The position numbers and the translations under genes are program-made. Shown here one piece after another: positions 18,060 to 27,881 of a stretch of DNA of 64,000 nucleotides. The notes beneath the pieces are model-generated. The model saw nothing but the letters and a program-made list of their open reading frames with translations. It did not search any database and was not told where the DNA came from. The stretch's first letter is position 1. Each line of letters starts with the position of its first letter. This DNA comes from Bacteroidales bacterium (GTDB lineage: Bacteria > Bacteroidota > Bacteroidia > Bacteroidales > UBA932). The stretch covers positions 103,042-167,041 of the forward strand of contig JAGBVR010000003.1 in the NCBI GenBank assembly GCA_017630215.1. The letters run 5' to 3'.

Positions 18060-19583
18060 CTAGATAAGCGGCTGTCCGGTCATTGCTGCCGGCTGCTCGA
18101 TGCCCATGAGCTTAAGGATTGTAGGAGCTACGTCGGCGAGCTTGCCGTCCTTTACTTCCTTAACCTCGTCACCTGCGTTCACTACGATGAATGGAACATC
18201 ATTGAGCGAGTGAGCCGTATTAGGAGTTCCGTCCTCGTTAAGAGCATAGTCAGCATTACCATGGTCAGCTGTGATAAGTACGGTGTAACCCTGTGCCTTT
18301 GCAGCCTCAACGACCTTCTCTACACATGTGTCGACTGCTACTACAGCCTTGCGGATAGCCTCATAGATACCTGTGTGGCCGATCATGTCACCATTAGCGA
18401 AGTTAAGAATGATCAGATCGTTCCTGCCTGTGTTGATAGCTTCTACGAGTTTCTCGGTTACCTCAGGAGCGCTCATCTCCGGCTGGAGGTCGTAAGTGGC
18501 CACCTTAGGAGAGTTTACAAGGATACGGTCCTCGTTCTCGAAGAGAGACTCGGCACCACCATTGAAGAAGAATGTAACGTGTGCATACTTCTCAGTCTCA
18601 GCGATACGGAGCTGGTTCTTGCCAGCCTTTGACACCACCTCACCGAGGGTCTCCTGTACGTTCTCCTTGTCGAAGAGAATGTGAACACCTGTGAATGATG
18701 CATCATATGGAGTGAGACAGCAGAAGTAAAGCGGAAGAGTCTTCATTCCGAATTCAGGCATATCCTGCTGCGAAAGCACTGCTGTGAGCTCGCGCGCACG
18801 GTCATTACGGAAGTTAAAGAAAATCACTGCGTCGCCTTCCTGAATCTTTGTAAGAGGCTGACCCTCAGCGTTTGTGATTACAATCGGCTTGATAAACTCA
18901 TCGGTAACGCCTTCGTCATATGAAGCCTGGATAGCCTCTGTAGCCGATGTCGCGAATGTACCCTTGTCCTCTACGAGCATATCATAAGCTTCCTTCACGC
19001 GCTCCCATCTCTTGTCACGGTCCATAGCGTAAAAACGACCGCAGACAGAAGCAACCTTTCCTGTTGACTTCGCCATCTCAGCCTCAAGTCCTTCTACGAA
19101 ACCCTTTCCACTCTTAGGGTCAGTGTCACGACCGTCCATGAAGCAGTGTACGAATACATTCTCGAGACCATATTCCTTAGCAACATTGAGGAATTCGTAT
19201 ACATGCTCGAGAGAGCTGTGTACGCCACCCATAGATGCAAGTCCCATGAGGTGGAGCTGCTTGTTGTTAGCCTTTACATAGTCGTATGCAGCCTTGATCT
19301 CAGGGTTCTGGAGGAACTTGTGCTCGCGTGCAGCGATATTGATCTTCACGAGATCCTGATAAACCACGCGACCTGCACCGAGATTAAGATGACCTACCTC
19401 AGAGTTACCCATCTGACCCTCAGGAAGACCTACGGCCTCGCCGCAAGCCTTGAGTGTGCTCATAGGGTATTGTTTGCGAAGCGACTCTATGTAAGGCGCT
19501 CCCTGTGCATAGATGACATTAGACTCATCCTGTCTTCCCTCGCCCCATCCGTCGAGGATCATAAGTAGAACTTTCTTGTCCAT
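18060..19583 (-). CDS. gpmI: 2,3-bisphosphoglycerate-independent phosphoglycerate mutase
   Basis: Interconverts 3- and 2-phosphoglycerate in glycolysis, using two Mn ions and a phosphoserine intermediate in the cytoplasm. The start was taken at the ATG at 19583 ([16 protein letters not shown]), giving 507 residues, the normal length; a start 7 codons upstream is less likely because the metal ligand Asp11 belongs close to the N-terminus. Ser61 lies in [14 protein letters not shown]. Other metal-site motifs are [23 protein letters not shown] and TADHGNAD. Single gene with its own promoter (19622-19629) and terminator. Confidence 0.98.
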   Translation of the reverse strand: MDKKVLLMILDGWGEGRQDESNVIYAQGAPYIESLRKQYPMSTLKACGEAVGLPEGQMGNSEVGHLNLGAGRVVYQDLVKINIAAREHKFLQNPEIKAAYDYVKANNKQLHLMGLASMGGVHSSLEHVYEFLNVAKEYGLENVFVHCFMDGRDTDPKSGKGFVEGLEAEMAKSTGKVASVCGRFYAMDRDKRWERVKEAYDMLVEDKGTFATSATEAIQASYDEGVTDEFIKPIVITNAEGQPLTKIQEGDAVIFFNFRNDRARELTAVLSQQDMPEFGMKTLPLYFCCLTPYDASFTGVHILFDKENVQETLGEVVSKAGKNQLRIAETEKYAHVTFFFNGGAESLFENEDRILVNSPKVATYDLQPEMSAPEVTEKLVEAINTGRNDLIILNFANGDMIGHTGIYEAIRKAVVAVDTCVEKVVEAAKAQGYTVLITADHGNADYALNEDGTPNTAHSLNDVPFIVVNAGDEVKEVKDGKLADVAPTILKLMGIEQPAAMTGQPLI

Positions 19584-19621
19584 AATATTATGTGTTTTTA
19601 ACAATTAGCAAATTTGCGGCG

Positions 19622-19649
19622 CAAAGATACAATTTTCTCTTTATATTTG
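19622..19649. promoter_or_regulatory. Divergent promoter pair between gpmI and the EEP gene
   Basis: TATCTTTG on the minus strand (19622-19629) serves gpmI, and TATATTTG on the plus strand (19642-19649) serves the gene at 19674. Both match TAnnTTTG and lie 12 bp apart. Confidence 0.6.
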
Positions 19650-19673
19650 TGTGGATAATTCCGTGTGAATGGT

Positions 19674-20504
19674 ATGAAGAAGTACATTGTCTGTATATTT
19701 TTATTCTTACTCGCCACTGTTTCTGCCCTCGCATGGCTTCAGGATCGTCAGCCAGTGGCTGGTCCTGAAAAAGCCGAAGGAACAAGGAGGATTGTCGCAT
19801 ACAATGTCGGCGTCTTCTCCAAGTATCAGACCAACAGCATGGAAGAAGTGGCAGAGCTGATGCGTGAACTGGGTGCGGACGTAATTGCCCTTTGCGAACT
19901 GGACAGCTGCAACAGGCGCCATGATTCGTTCCAGCTCGAAGAATTCACCAGGATCCTAAGCGGAGAAAAGGATTCTTGGCAATATCATTTCGGCTCTGCT
20001 ATGTCATGGGCAGGAGGTGCCTACGGAATAGGAGTGGCGAACTCATCCGACATTCAGGACGGCTTTGAGATAAAGCTCCCCAAGGGTGAAGGACACGAGC
20101 CAAGAGTCTGCGTTGTGACTGAAACTGAAGAATATATCATAGCAGCCATACATTTGGACCATAAGAATGAAGATGTGAGGATGGAACAGGCAAGAATAGT
20201 CACAGAACAGATGAAGAGCCGTTACCGTCGTTCGCGCAAGCCGGTTTTCTTGTGCGGAGACTTCAACGCTGTGCCGGACAGCCCGACGCTCGCCATGCTT
20301 TCCGAAGATTGGACGGTTCTTTCAGAGACAGCGCCGACATACCCGGCAGATCATCCTCGAAAATGCATTGATTATATATTGGTGTTGAAGAACCGTGCGG
20401 AATATGAGGTAGTGAAGACCGAGGTGTGTACAGAGCTTGAGTCGGCTGATGTCCGCACAGTTTCAGACCATCTTCCGGTGTATGTAGATGTAATAATCAA
20501 ATAA
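19674..20504 (+). CDS. Endonuclease/exonuclease/phosphatase (EEP) family protein, exported
   Basis: 276 residues from the ATG at 19674 (MKKYIVCIFLFLLATVSALA), which opens a signal anchor; an ATG 3 codons upstream is an alternative. EEP metal and catalytic motifs: IVAYNVGVFS near residue 40, DVIALCELD near 67 (metal-binding Glu), CGDFNAVPDS near 200, and SDHLPVYVD at the end with the general-base His. Bacteroidota relatives are annotated as exported phosphodiesterases or nucleases; the substrate is unknown. It lies 60 bases upstream of rnr in the same direction and may be cotranscribed with it. Confidence 0.85.
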   Translation: MKKYIVCIFLFLLATVSALAWLQDRQPVAGPEKAEGTRRIVAYNVGVFSKYQTNSMEEVAELMRELGADVIALCELDSCNRRHDSFQLEEFTRILSGEKDSWQYHFGSAMSWAGGAYGIGVANSSDIQDGFEIKLPKGEGHEPRVCVVTETEEYIIAAIHLDHKNEDVRMEQARIVTEQMKSRYRRSRKPVFLCGDFNAVPDSPTLAMLSEDWTVLSETAPTYPADHPRKCIDYILVLKNRAEYEVVKTEVCTELESADVRTVSDHLPVYVDVIIK

Positions 20505-20513
20505 ATTCAAATT

Positions 20514-20548
20514 AAAAGCACGAAAACAGGCAATTCCGTGCTTTCGAA
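20514..20548. repeat. Palindromic repeat, family 2 (AAAGCACGAAAA ... CGTGCTTTCG)
   Basis: AAAAGCACGAAAAC and CCGTGCTTTCGAA pair around a short GGCAATT centre. Near-identical hairpins are at 60392-60426 and 60444-60475. It fills the gap before rnr. Confidence 0.65.
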
Positions 20549-20564
20549 AGCAAAAAGCTAACAT

Positions 20565-22955
20565 ATGGCAAGAAAGAAGAGTTACCGCGGCAAAGGTCGT
20601 GGAAAGAAGGAGAAGAAAGTGTTCCCTCAAGTGGTGGGAAGGGTGCAGATGACCAGAGAGGGCTATGCATTCATAATCATAGAGGGGGAAGAAGATGATG
20701 TTTTTGTAAAGGCTTCCAAGACAAGGGGGGCCTTGCATGGCGATACGGTACGCGTGTCTGTGACAAGGGAAAAGCTTGACAGACAGCGCCGCGAAGGTGA
20801 GGTGGTGGAGATTATCGAAAGATCTCCAAGACCGTTCATCGGTATCCTTCACGTAGTAGGCAATCAGGCCTGGGTGCTGATGCAGAGCCGCTTTATGCCT
20901 TATGACATCACGATTCCGTTCACAGAGACAGACAAGGAGCGCTACCGCAGGCATAAGGTAAAGAGTCAGTCAATGGCCGAGCCAAAAGACGACACAGGAC
21001 ATCTGAAACCGCTGGGCGATGAGCTTTATGCCATCCACAAAGTATATGAACTGGGAGAGGATGGCTATGGCCGCCAGGAACTTACAGTGCGCTCGGGAAT
21101 GAAGGTAGCGGCAGTGGTGGATGACTGGCCTCGCAGCGAGATGTCTCCACGCGGACACATCGTGGATGTGCTCGGAGAGCCTGGTGAAAACGACACTGAG
21201 ATGCATGCTATCCTTGCAGAATATGCTCTTCCATACCGCTTCGAGTCAGAGGTGGCCAATGCAGCCGATCAGATTTCCGAAGAAATTACAGCAGACGATC
21301 TCAAAGGACGTGAAGATTTCCGTAACGTACTGACTTTCACCATTGACCCGGCAGATGCCAAAGACTTTGACGACGCGCTGTCGTTCAGAAAGCTGGAGAA
21401 CGGCAATTTCGAGATCGGAGTACATATTGCAGATGTAACCCATTATGTAAGACCAGGTTCAGTGGTAGACAAAGAAGCTCAGGAACGCGGCACATCAGTC
21501 TATCTGGTGGACAGGACCGTACCGATGCTTCCTGAAAAGCTCTGCAACAAGCTCTGTTCTCTCCGTCCGAATGAGGAAAAGCTGACATTCTCCGCTGTGT
21601 TCGAGATGACTCCTCTGGGCCGTATTGTAAATCAGAGATTCGGCAAGACCGTGATATATTCCGACTTCCGTTTCGCATATGAAGAGGCCCAGGCAATAAT
21701 CGACGAGCCTAAGGCTGCACACGAAGGTGTACCGGGAGAGATTGTAGATGCCGTCCTTACCCTCCACTCTCTGGCAACAAAGCTCCGCAAGAAAAGATTC
21801 GCAGCCGGAGCCATCAATTTCGACCGTCCGGAAATGAAGGTCGAGGTGGATGAGAAAGGGCGTCCGGTCAATGTATACCAGAAGGTTACCAAGGAGGCCA
21901 ATTGGCTCATTGAGGAATTCATGCTCCTTGCGAACCGCACCGTCGCCGAATTTGTTGCTACCGGCTGCAAAGGCACGGGGGATGCGCCAGCAAAGAGTCG
22001 CAAGCAGGTCAAGACCTTCGTCTACCGTGTCCACGACGAGCCTAACCAGGAAAAGCTCGAGAATCTGCGCAATTTCATCGGCAATTTCGGCTACCGCATG
22101 GGACCGACTACTACAGGAAAGGAAATCTCGAAGGAATTGAACAATCTCTTCGTCGCAGCCAAGGACACACCTGAATACAATGCGATCGAGCTTCTTTCGT
22201 TAAGGACAATGGCCAAAGCGCGCTACGACACGGAAAACCTTGGCCACTATGGACTTGCATTCAAGTATTATACTCACTTCACATCTCCTATCCGACGCTA
22301 TCCGGATATGCTTGTGCACAGACTTCTTGCAGAATATCTTGCAGGAGGTCCTTCTGCAAAGCAGGAAACATATGACAAGCTTTGCAAGCATGCTTCAGAG
22401 CGCGAGATCGTAGCTGCTGAGGCTGAGAGAGCAAGCATCAAATACAAGCTGGTGGAGTTCATGCAGGACAAGGTGGGCTACACATTCGGAGGCAATATTT
22501 CCGGACTTACCGAGTGGGGCATGTATGTGGAGATAGAGCCTACCAAGATCGAGGGTATGGTACCTCTGAGAGATATCCGCAGCGATTTCTTTGAGTTCGA
22601 TGCCGACCATTACCGTCTGGTAGGTAAACGCACCGGTATCGTATATAATCTGGGAGATCCTGTCCGCATCAAGGTCAAGAAGACCAATCTCGAGCAAAAA
22701 CTCCTTGATTATGAACTGATTGAAAGCGGCCTTGAAGAGAGAGTATATGACCGTATAGATTACGAACACGGCCGCGGTACATCTTTCATCAAGGGAGAGG
22801 ACGGATCATTTGACAATGTCACCGTCGGTATCAACAAGGCAGCCCGCAAGGAGAAGGTGCGCAAGGCAATCCAGGAATCGAAGCGCAAGGCAAAGAAGGC
22901 TTCCGGCAAGAAAGCTGTAACGGATAAAAAGCAAAAATCAGAAAGAAAGAAATAA
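20565..22955 (+). CDS. rnr: Ribonuclease R (RNB-family 3'-5' exoribonuclease)
   Basis: Degrades structured RNA processively from the 3' end. 796 residues, normal for RNase R. A basic N-terminus (MARKKSYRGKGRGKKEKK) is followed by cold-shock domains to about residue 230, then the RNB domain: FTIDPADAKDFDDALSF near residue 260 with the magnesium-binding aspartates, HYGLAFKYYTHFTSPIRRYP near 560, and an S1 domain at about 640-725 (GNISGLTEWGMYVEI, EGMVPLRDI). The tail after residue 760 is lysine-rich, usual for the family. The start ATG is 60 bases after the EEP stop. A hairpin shared with convergent glsB follows. Confidence 0.97.
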   Translation: MARKKSYRGKGRGKKEKKVFPQVVGRVQMTREGYAFIIIEGEEDDVFVKASKTRGALHGDTVRVSVTREKLDRQRREGEVVEIIERSPRPFIGILHVVGNQAWVLMQSRFMPYDITIPFTETDKERYRRHKVKSQSMAEPKDDTGHLKPLGDELYAIHKVYELGEDGYGRQELTVRSGMKVAAVVDDWPRSEMSPRGHIVDVLGEPGENDTEMHAILAEYALPYRFESEVANAADQISEEITADDLKGREDFRNVLTFTIDPADAKDFDDALSFRKLENGNFEIGVHIADVTHYVRPGSVVDKEAQERGTSVYLVDRTVPMLPEKLCNKLCSLRPNEEKLTFSAVFEMTPLGRIVNQRFGKTVIYSDFRFAYEEAQAIIDEPKAAHEGVPGEIVDAVLTLHSLATKLRKKRFAAGAINFDRPEMKVEVDEKGRPVNVYQKVTKEANWLIEEFMLLANRTVAEFVATGCKGTGDAPAKSRKQVKTFVYRVHDEPNQEKLENLRNFIGNFGYRMGPTTTGKEISKELNNLFVAAKDTPEYNAIELLSLRTMAKARYDTENLGHYGLAFKYYTHFTSPIRRYPDMLVHRLLAEYLAGGPSAKQETYDKLCKHASEREIVAAEAERASIKYKLVEFMQDKVGYTFGGNISGLTEWGMYVEIEPTKIEGMVPLRDIRSDFFEFDADHYRLVGKRTGIVYNLGDPVRIKVKKTNLEQKLLDYELIESGLEERVYDRIDYEHGRGTSFIKGEDGSFDNVTVGINKAARKEKVRKAIQESKRKAKKASGKKAVTDKKQKSERKK

Positions 22956-22956
22956 C

Positions 22957-22989
22957 ATATTGCCTCTTATTCAAAGTAAGAGGCAATAT
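22957..22989. terminator. Bidirectional hairpin between rnr and glsB
   Basis: A perfect 13-bp stem, ATATTGCCTCTTA (22957-22969) with TAAGAGGCAATAT (22977-22989). It overlaps the last codons and stop of glsB, so the end of that gene forms part of the terminator. The minus-strand tail is moderately T-rich. Confidence 0.7.
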
Positions 22990-23899
22990 ATCTATCATAC
23001 TTTTCTTTATAAATATCAGCTATGGTAATAATCATAGCAGTGTCGTAGCAATCTCCGAAATCGGGATCGAAGGTGGTTCCGAAAGTCTTCATTGTCTCCG
23101 ACAGACCGATGTATGAGTGTATGAGCGGCGGAATGGTGTCACCCATTGACTTCACATAATTGTTCAGAATCTGATAATTCTCTTTATAAGTCGCTCCTGT
23201 AAACATCTCGTCGAACATCTCCGCCTGCTCCGGAGTCCAACGCTCCGGATTCTTAGACGTGATCAGTCCTTCTCTGTCTCCAAAGTATTTATCAAGGTAA
23301 TATACCATCGCCTTTCTGCTGAGTTCTGGACTTGAACTGTAAATGGTCACCTTTCCCGAGAGATATTTGACTGAAGGATCCGTTGCTACAAGTCCGCCGA
23401 TTCCATCCCATAGATTGTCCAGAGCGAAGAGGGCTTTGCGTCCCATCTGTGCAGACTGGTACTTAGGCTGTACAAAGGCGCGAGCCATCTCGATGCAATA
23501 AGGGAAATATTCATCGATGAACTTCTGCGAGAAGTCGAAAAGATGCTCTGTGTTCACATACGGCTGACCGTTTTCGTGGAATGAAGCCATTGACCATTTG
23601 GTAAAACGGTAACCACCGATGATTTCGTCAGCTTCCGGATTCCATACAACCAGCTGAAAGCATGCCTTGTCTTCAAGGTCGAAATGATCCAGGTCGCATT
23701 CTGTACCGCTTCCGCCTCCTACAGCTCTGAAGGATACTTCACGAAGACGTCCGATCTCCCTGAGGACATTCGGAGCACACTCATTATTAACGACATATAT
23801 TTCATTATTTCCTCTGTTTGTATTGCGGAGAAAAGTTTTTTCATTGAGTTCACTCTTAAGCAGAGCTATATCTACAGGTTCAATAATAGGTGGAAGCAT
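22967..23899 (-). CDS. glsB: N-acyltransferase for glycine lipids (GNAT-type, GlsB/OlsB-like)
   Basis: Probably N-acylates glycine with a 3-hydroxy fatty acid to form the lyso-glycine lipid; in Bacteroides GlsB and GlsA together make glycine lipids. The start was set at the ATG at 23899 (MLPPIIEPVDIALL), 4 bases after the glsA stop; the longer frame would overlap glsA by 47 bases with poor sequence. 310 residues. The acyltransferase core includes LREVSFRAVGGGSG near residue 60, ACFQLVVWNPEADEIIGGYR near 85 and EMARAFVQPKYQ near 145. Terminal gene of the permease-glsA-glsB operon. An AHL-synthase-like or ornithine-lipid enzyme is the alternative. Confidence 0.85.
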   Translation of the reverse strand: MLPPIIEPVDIALLKSELNEKTFLRNTNRGNNEIYVVNNECAPNVLREIGRLREVSFRAVGGGSGTECDLDHFDLEDKACFQLVVWNPEADEIIGGYRFTKWSMASFHENGQPYVNTEHLFDFSQKFIDEYFPYCIEMARAFVQPKYQSAQMGRKALFALDNLWDGIGGLVATDPSVKYLSGKVTIYSSSPELSRKAMVYYLDKYFGDREGLITSKNPERWTPEQAEMFDEMFTGATYKENYQILNNYVKSMGDTIPPLIHSYIGLSETMKTFGTTFDPDFGDCYDTAMIITIADIYKEKYDRYIASYFE

Positions 23900-23903
23900 A
23901 GCT

Positions 23904-24749
23904 TTACATATTAGGGGTACAACCATTGTCCAAAGACAATTTCTCAACAATATTTTTCACACAATCCGCCCACTGAATGTCTGTCTTGCTGCTGTCAAAG
24001 TCAGTATACGGAATAGGTTTTCCGAAGGTAATGACAAATTCTTCGCCGGCTTTATTGAAAAGTTCATCCACAAGGAAGAGCATACCCAGATTCATCTTCA
24101 GCTTCAATATCCGGCTGAGCCAGCTTAGGAAGAAATACCACTTGGAATTATGTCCGGAAATATGAACAGGAACCACATCACGTTCGTACTTGCGCGCCTG
24201 AGTGATGAACATTTTCTTCCAAGGCATCTCTGTAATCACACCTTTGAATGTCCTGGCGCAGAGTCCGGCAGGGAATACAAGTATCTGACAGTCTGATTCA
24301 AACATTTTGGCAAACCTGTCAGCAATATCCCTGCTCTGACGTCCCGCCTGCACCTTCACCGGAACGAAAAACTCCTGCAGAGGCTTCATATTATATAGAA
24401 TCTGATTGGCAGGTACCTTGAATCCGTCACCATATATTCTTCTGAACACAGATCCGATGATCAGAGCCTCGGGGCCTCCAAGCGGGTGATTGCAAGCAAA
24501 TATATAATTCTTCGAAAGGTCGAGATTCTCCTCGCCACGAGTCTTATAACTTATACCGATATAATTCAGGGCCTCATCAAAGAAGCCGGCACCCGCATAA
24601 TGTTCCGCCTTCATTATGCAGTCATTTATCTGATCCATATGAAGGCGTTTTCTGAGAAATCTCTTTGCGAATCCCGGCAGCTTAGCCGACATCTTCGGTC
24701 CGAGTATCTCATTCAGATCGAGAAGATAATCAGTTCTTTCCTTTGACAT
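23904..24749 (-). CDS. glsA: O-acyltransferase for glycine lipids (PlsC-like, GlsA)
   Basis: Probably adds the second, ester-linked acyl chain to the lyso-glycine lipid. 281 residues with the PlsC acyltransferase landmarks: FACNHPLGGPEALIIGSVF near residue 85 (catalytic His; the usual acidic residue is a Glu here), FVPVKVQAGRQSRD near 128, and LVFPAGLCAR near 155 for substrate binding. The start at 24749 overlaps the end of the permease by 20 bases, and the next gene begins 4 bases after its stop. Membrane-associated through amphipathic and hydrophobic segments (WYFFLSWLSRIL). The glycine-lipid assignment rests on pairing with glsB. Confidence 0.83.
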   Translation of the reverse strand: MSKERTDYLLDLNEILGPKMSAKLPGFAKRFLRKRLHMDQINDCIMKAEHYAGAGFFDEALNYIGISYKTRGEENLDLSKNYIFACNHPLGGPEALIIGSVFRRIYGDGFKVPANQILYNMKPLQEFFVPVKVQAGRQSRDIADRFAKMFESDCQILVFPAGLCARTFKGVITEMPWKKMFITQARKYERDVVPVHISGHNSKWYFFLSWLSRILKLKMNLGMLFLVDELFNKAGEEFVITFGKPIPYTDFDSSKTDIQWADCVKNIVEKLSLDNGCTPNM

Positions 24750-26103
24750 AACTCTTGCGGATTATAAAATAGAAAATAAGACCTATCAATATCCATACAA
24801 AAAGTACTATCCGGCTCTGGAATGAAAGATATCCAGGCATTCCCGGGATTATCAGAAGAGCCAGGAAGAACAACGAGAACAAGCATCCCATGATGCCGAA
24901 AACCATATATTTCATGCTGCCGTTCCTATGTCCGATAACGGCCGCCGATCCTGTCGTATACGCAAATACAATAGCTGCTCCGACACTGGTCATATCCACG
25001 ATCCATAGCAGGATCTCTCTTCCGAACCAAGGCGCAAAGAGGCTCATCGCCATTGTAAACAATATAGCGTTAGTCGGTGTGCCATATTTTGGTGAAAGAT
25101 GGTCGAACCATTTAGGAAGACTACCTTCCTTGGCCATCGCATACATAAGCCTGGATGTGGAGATATAGAATGCGTTCATACCTGATACTACGGCACAGAA
25201 CATCGCTATTCCAAGTACGACAATACCGGCCAGGCCAATAGTATTCCTTACGACAAATCCTGTCGGCCAGGAGCTGCGCTCACTCAGAAGCTGCTGCCAT
25301 GGTTCTGCTCCCACTGCTGTAACGGCACACACGGCAATATAAAGAATCGCAGCCACAAGTACTGCAGAAATCATTATGAACGTAGACTTCCTATGGCTGA
25401 AATTGTATTCTTCCGCACTCTGAGGAATGCAGTCAAATCCAATGAATGCCCATGGGGCCATAGCGACAATACTGAACACACCCTTCCACCATCTTCTTCC
25501 ATCAGGAAATGCAGGTGCAAGATTGCTCCAGTCTGAAATGCAGAATACTAGGAAGGTGATGACCAGAATACATCCGACAAGAGTCATGGCAATAGCCGTC
25601 TGCATCCATGCAGCCTGCTTTATGCCACGGATATTCAACAAGGCCATCAATATTATGGCCGCAGAGGCAAGAACAACCTCACCGGCATACACCTCCCAAC
25701 CGGCAATCTCATATAATAATCCTTGCTGAATGATTCCAGGAAAGAGATAGCGGCTTATCATAGCCAATGCAGTGGCATTCAATGGTATAAGACTCCAGTA
25801 GGCCAGAATCATAGCCCAGCCGCACACAAAGGCATTTCTCTTACCGAATGCCTCCTTGGCATAAATGAACTCACCACCGCTGATCGGAAACTTACGGATC
25901 AGGTAGCCATAGCTGACCGCTATGACGATAATCAATAAAGCACCTATAAGCATTCCCATAGCCGTACCGCCAGGACCTGCCTTTGGAAGGAATGCCGTTC
26001 CAGGAAGAACAAAACATCCCCAGCCGATAATTGCTCCTAGAGCAAGACCCCACACGTCGATAGGGCGCATTACCCGCTGAAGTTTCACACGTTTTTCAGA
26101 CAT
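24730..26103 (-). CDS. APC-superfamily amino acid permease
   Basis: 457 residues with about 12 hydrophobic segments. The first helix carries GLALGAIIGWGCFVLPG, the unwound substrate-binding stretch typical of APC transporters (GxIIG), and IGFDCIPQSAEEYN is the usual helix 6 region. Imports or exchanges an amino acid across the inner membrane; the substrate is not predictable. The stop lies 20 bases inside glsA, so translation of the lipid enzymes is probably coupled to it. The gene is 90 bases downstream of the acyl-CoA synthetase on the same strand. Confidence 0.9.
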   Translation of the reverse strand: MSEKRVKLQRVMRPIDVWGLALGAIIGWGCFVLPGTAFLPKAGPGGTAMGMLIGALLIIVIAVSYGYLIRKFPISGGEFIYAKEAFGKRNAFVCGWAMILAYWSLIPLNATALAMISRYLFPGIIQQGLLYEIAGWEVYAGEVVLASAAIILMALLNIRGIKQAAWMQTAIAMTLVGCILVITFLVFCISDWSNLAPAFPDGRRWWKGVFSIVAMAPWAFIGFDCIPQSAEEYNFSHRKSTFIMISAVLVAAILYIAVCAVTAVGAEPWQQLLSERSSWPTGFVVRNTIGLAGIVVLGIAMFCAVVSGMNAFYISTSRLMYAMAKEGSLPKWFDHLSPKYGTPTNAILFTMAMSLFAPWFGREILLWIVDMTSVGAAIVFAYTTGSAAVIGHRNGSMKYMVFGIMGCLFSLFFLALLIIPGMPGYLSFQSRIVLFVWILIGLIFYFIIRKSYVKGKN

Positions 26104-26193
26104 TGATTAGATCAGATTAAGGTTTTAAAGGAACTAAGGTAGAAAAATTGTTTTAAAATAAGATATTTTAAATGATTTTTTCACCTTAGATCC

Positions 26194-27876
26194 TTATTTA
26201 TTTCTCTGTTCCTCTTCGACAGTCGGCGCAGACTCCTTGTATTTGAAACGACGGATTTTCTGTGTAGCAGTCTTTTCAAAAGGTTCCTTCATCACCTCCA
26301 CCGAGCTGACCTGAGAGGATTTATTGACACTTTTATTGGTCACACTCAATATCTTGGTCTTCCAGCTATCGAGTTTCTCATAAAGCTTGTCCTCGCTTTC
26401 CTTATCCCACTCTATAAAATTCTCCATCGGCTGGACAAGAGCTACAAGTCGTCCGTCTCTCTCCACCACGATCGATTCGCTTACGCCCTCTACATTGTTG
26501 AGAACGTTCTCGATTTCCTCAGGATAAATGTTCTCCCCTGAAGGACCAAGAATCATATTGCTGTTACGTCCTTTGATGTAGAAACGTCCCTTCTCGTCCT
26601 GAACCGCGATATCACTCGTACGGAACCAGCCGTCTTCAGTAAAGACACTCTTGGTACGCACAGGATCCTTATAATATCCGAGCATGACATTAGGACCTTT
26701 TGCTATAATCTCGCCTTCTCCTGTTTCAGGATTCACATTATGAAGCTTAAGCTGGACATTATAGACCGGATACCCCATCACTCCGACACCTCTCCAGCCA
26801 TGCATTGCATAACCAAGCAGAGGAGCTGTCTCTGTGAGACCGTATCCAATGGCGTACGGGAATTTCGCCTTGAGAAGGAAAGCTTCCACTTCCGGATCGA
26901 GCTTGGCGCCACCGATTCCGTAGAAAGTGACACATCCGCCGAAAGTCTTCTTAAGCTTCAATCCTATGATTCTGCACATAAGTCCGTTCATATGCTTGTT
27001 CATCCACGTAAGCGTACGGCTCTTCTGGATTGTCGGAAGAACACTTCCCTTGTAAACCTTCTCAATGATCATCGGAACGGTCAGCATCGTAGTAGGCTTC
27101 ACTATCTTCATAGCCTTCATCAGCAGAGATGCCACCGGTGGCTTTGGAAGATAGTAGACAGTCGAACCCGTATACATAGGGTAAAGCATTCCCAAAGTCA
27201 TTTCCAGAGTATGAGACATAGGAAGTATCGACAACCATCTGTCCTTTTCGGTTCTCTTGCAGGAATGATAGCAGGTGATCACATTGGATGTAAGGTTTCG
27301 ATGGCTCAAAACCACTCCTTTCGCACTGCCCGTAGTACCTGAAGTATAAATGATTGTCGCAATATCCTCCGGAGTAGGCACACTTGTCTTTCCATCACAG
27401 GTGAACTTATCATCATCAGCCTTCAATATCTCGAAGGTATCGAGTTCAACCACCAAGGTCATCCTGTCCATGATGTCCCGGCTGATTTTTCCAGCAAGTC
27501 TTTTCGACACAAAGATAACCTTGCTCTCAGAGTGATTGATGATATTGGTCACCTCATTTTCCGAACTGTCCGGAAGGATTGGAATAGAAATTCTGCCAAA
27601 AGCCGCTGTCGCAAAGAAAGCTACAGACCAGTTAGGCATACTCTGAGAAAGGATCGCCACCTTGTCACCGGCTCCGATGCCGTACTGTGTCAGTGTTTTT
27701 GACAGGCTGTCAGTCTTATCTTTAAAAGTCGTGAACGTATATCCGCCTTCTTTGGTATCATACCACTGTGTATATTGCTTCTTAGAGTAAACAGTGGTAG
27801 AATAGTCATATAATTTCGAGAGAGTGTCGATGTATTTCTCCCTCATCTTCTGCATTCTTTTGTAAAGTTGGAGCAT
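26194..27876 (-). CDS. AMP-binding long-chain acyl-CoA (or acyl-ACP) synthetase
   Basis: Activates fatty acids with ATP through an acyl-adenylate. 560 residues. The P-loop-like motif is IIYTSGTTGSAKGVVLSHRN near residue 175; the adenine site is YGIGGAKL near 320 and GYGLTETAPLLGYA near 345; the hinge DGWFRTSDIA lies near 415 and the C-terminal KGRNSNMILGPSGENIYPEE near 435. The start at 27876 (MLQLYKRMQK) follows a 37-codon membrane ORF by 5 bases. The permease and glycine-lipid genes lie just downstream in the same direction, which suggests a shared lipid role. Confidence 0.92.
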   Translation of the reverse strand: MLQLYKRMQKMREKYIDTLSKLYDYSTTVYSKKQYTQWYDTKEGGYTFTTFKDKTDSLSKTLTQYGIGAGDKVAILSQSMPNWSVAFFATAAFGRISIPILPDSSENEVTNIINHSESKVIFVSKRLAGKISRDIMDRMTLVVELDTFEILKADDDKFTCDGKTSVPTPEDIATIIYTSGTTGSAKGVVLSHRNLTSNVITCYHSCKRTEKDRWLSILPMSHTLEMTLGMLYPMYTGSTVYYLPKPPVASLLMKAMKIVKPTTMLTVPMIIEKVYKGSVLPTIQKSRTLTWMNKHMNGLMCRIIGLKLKKTFGGCVTFYGIGGAKLDPEVEAFLLKAKFPYAIGYGLTETAPLLGYAMHGWRGVGVMGYPVYNVQLKLHNVNPETGEGEIIAKGPNVMLGYYKDPVRTKSVFTEDGWFRTSDIAVQDEKGRFYIKGRNSNMILGPSGENIYPEEIENVLNNVEGVSESIVVERDGRLVALVQPMENFIEWDKESEDKLYEKLDSWKTKILSVTNKSVNKSSQVSSVEVMKEPFEKTATQKIRRFKYKESAPTVEEEQRNK

Positions 27877-27881
27877 ATAGT

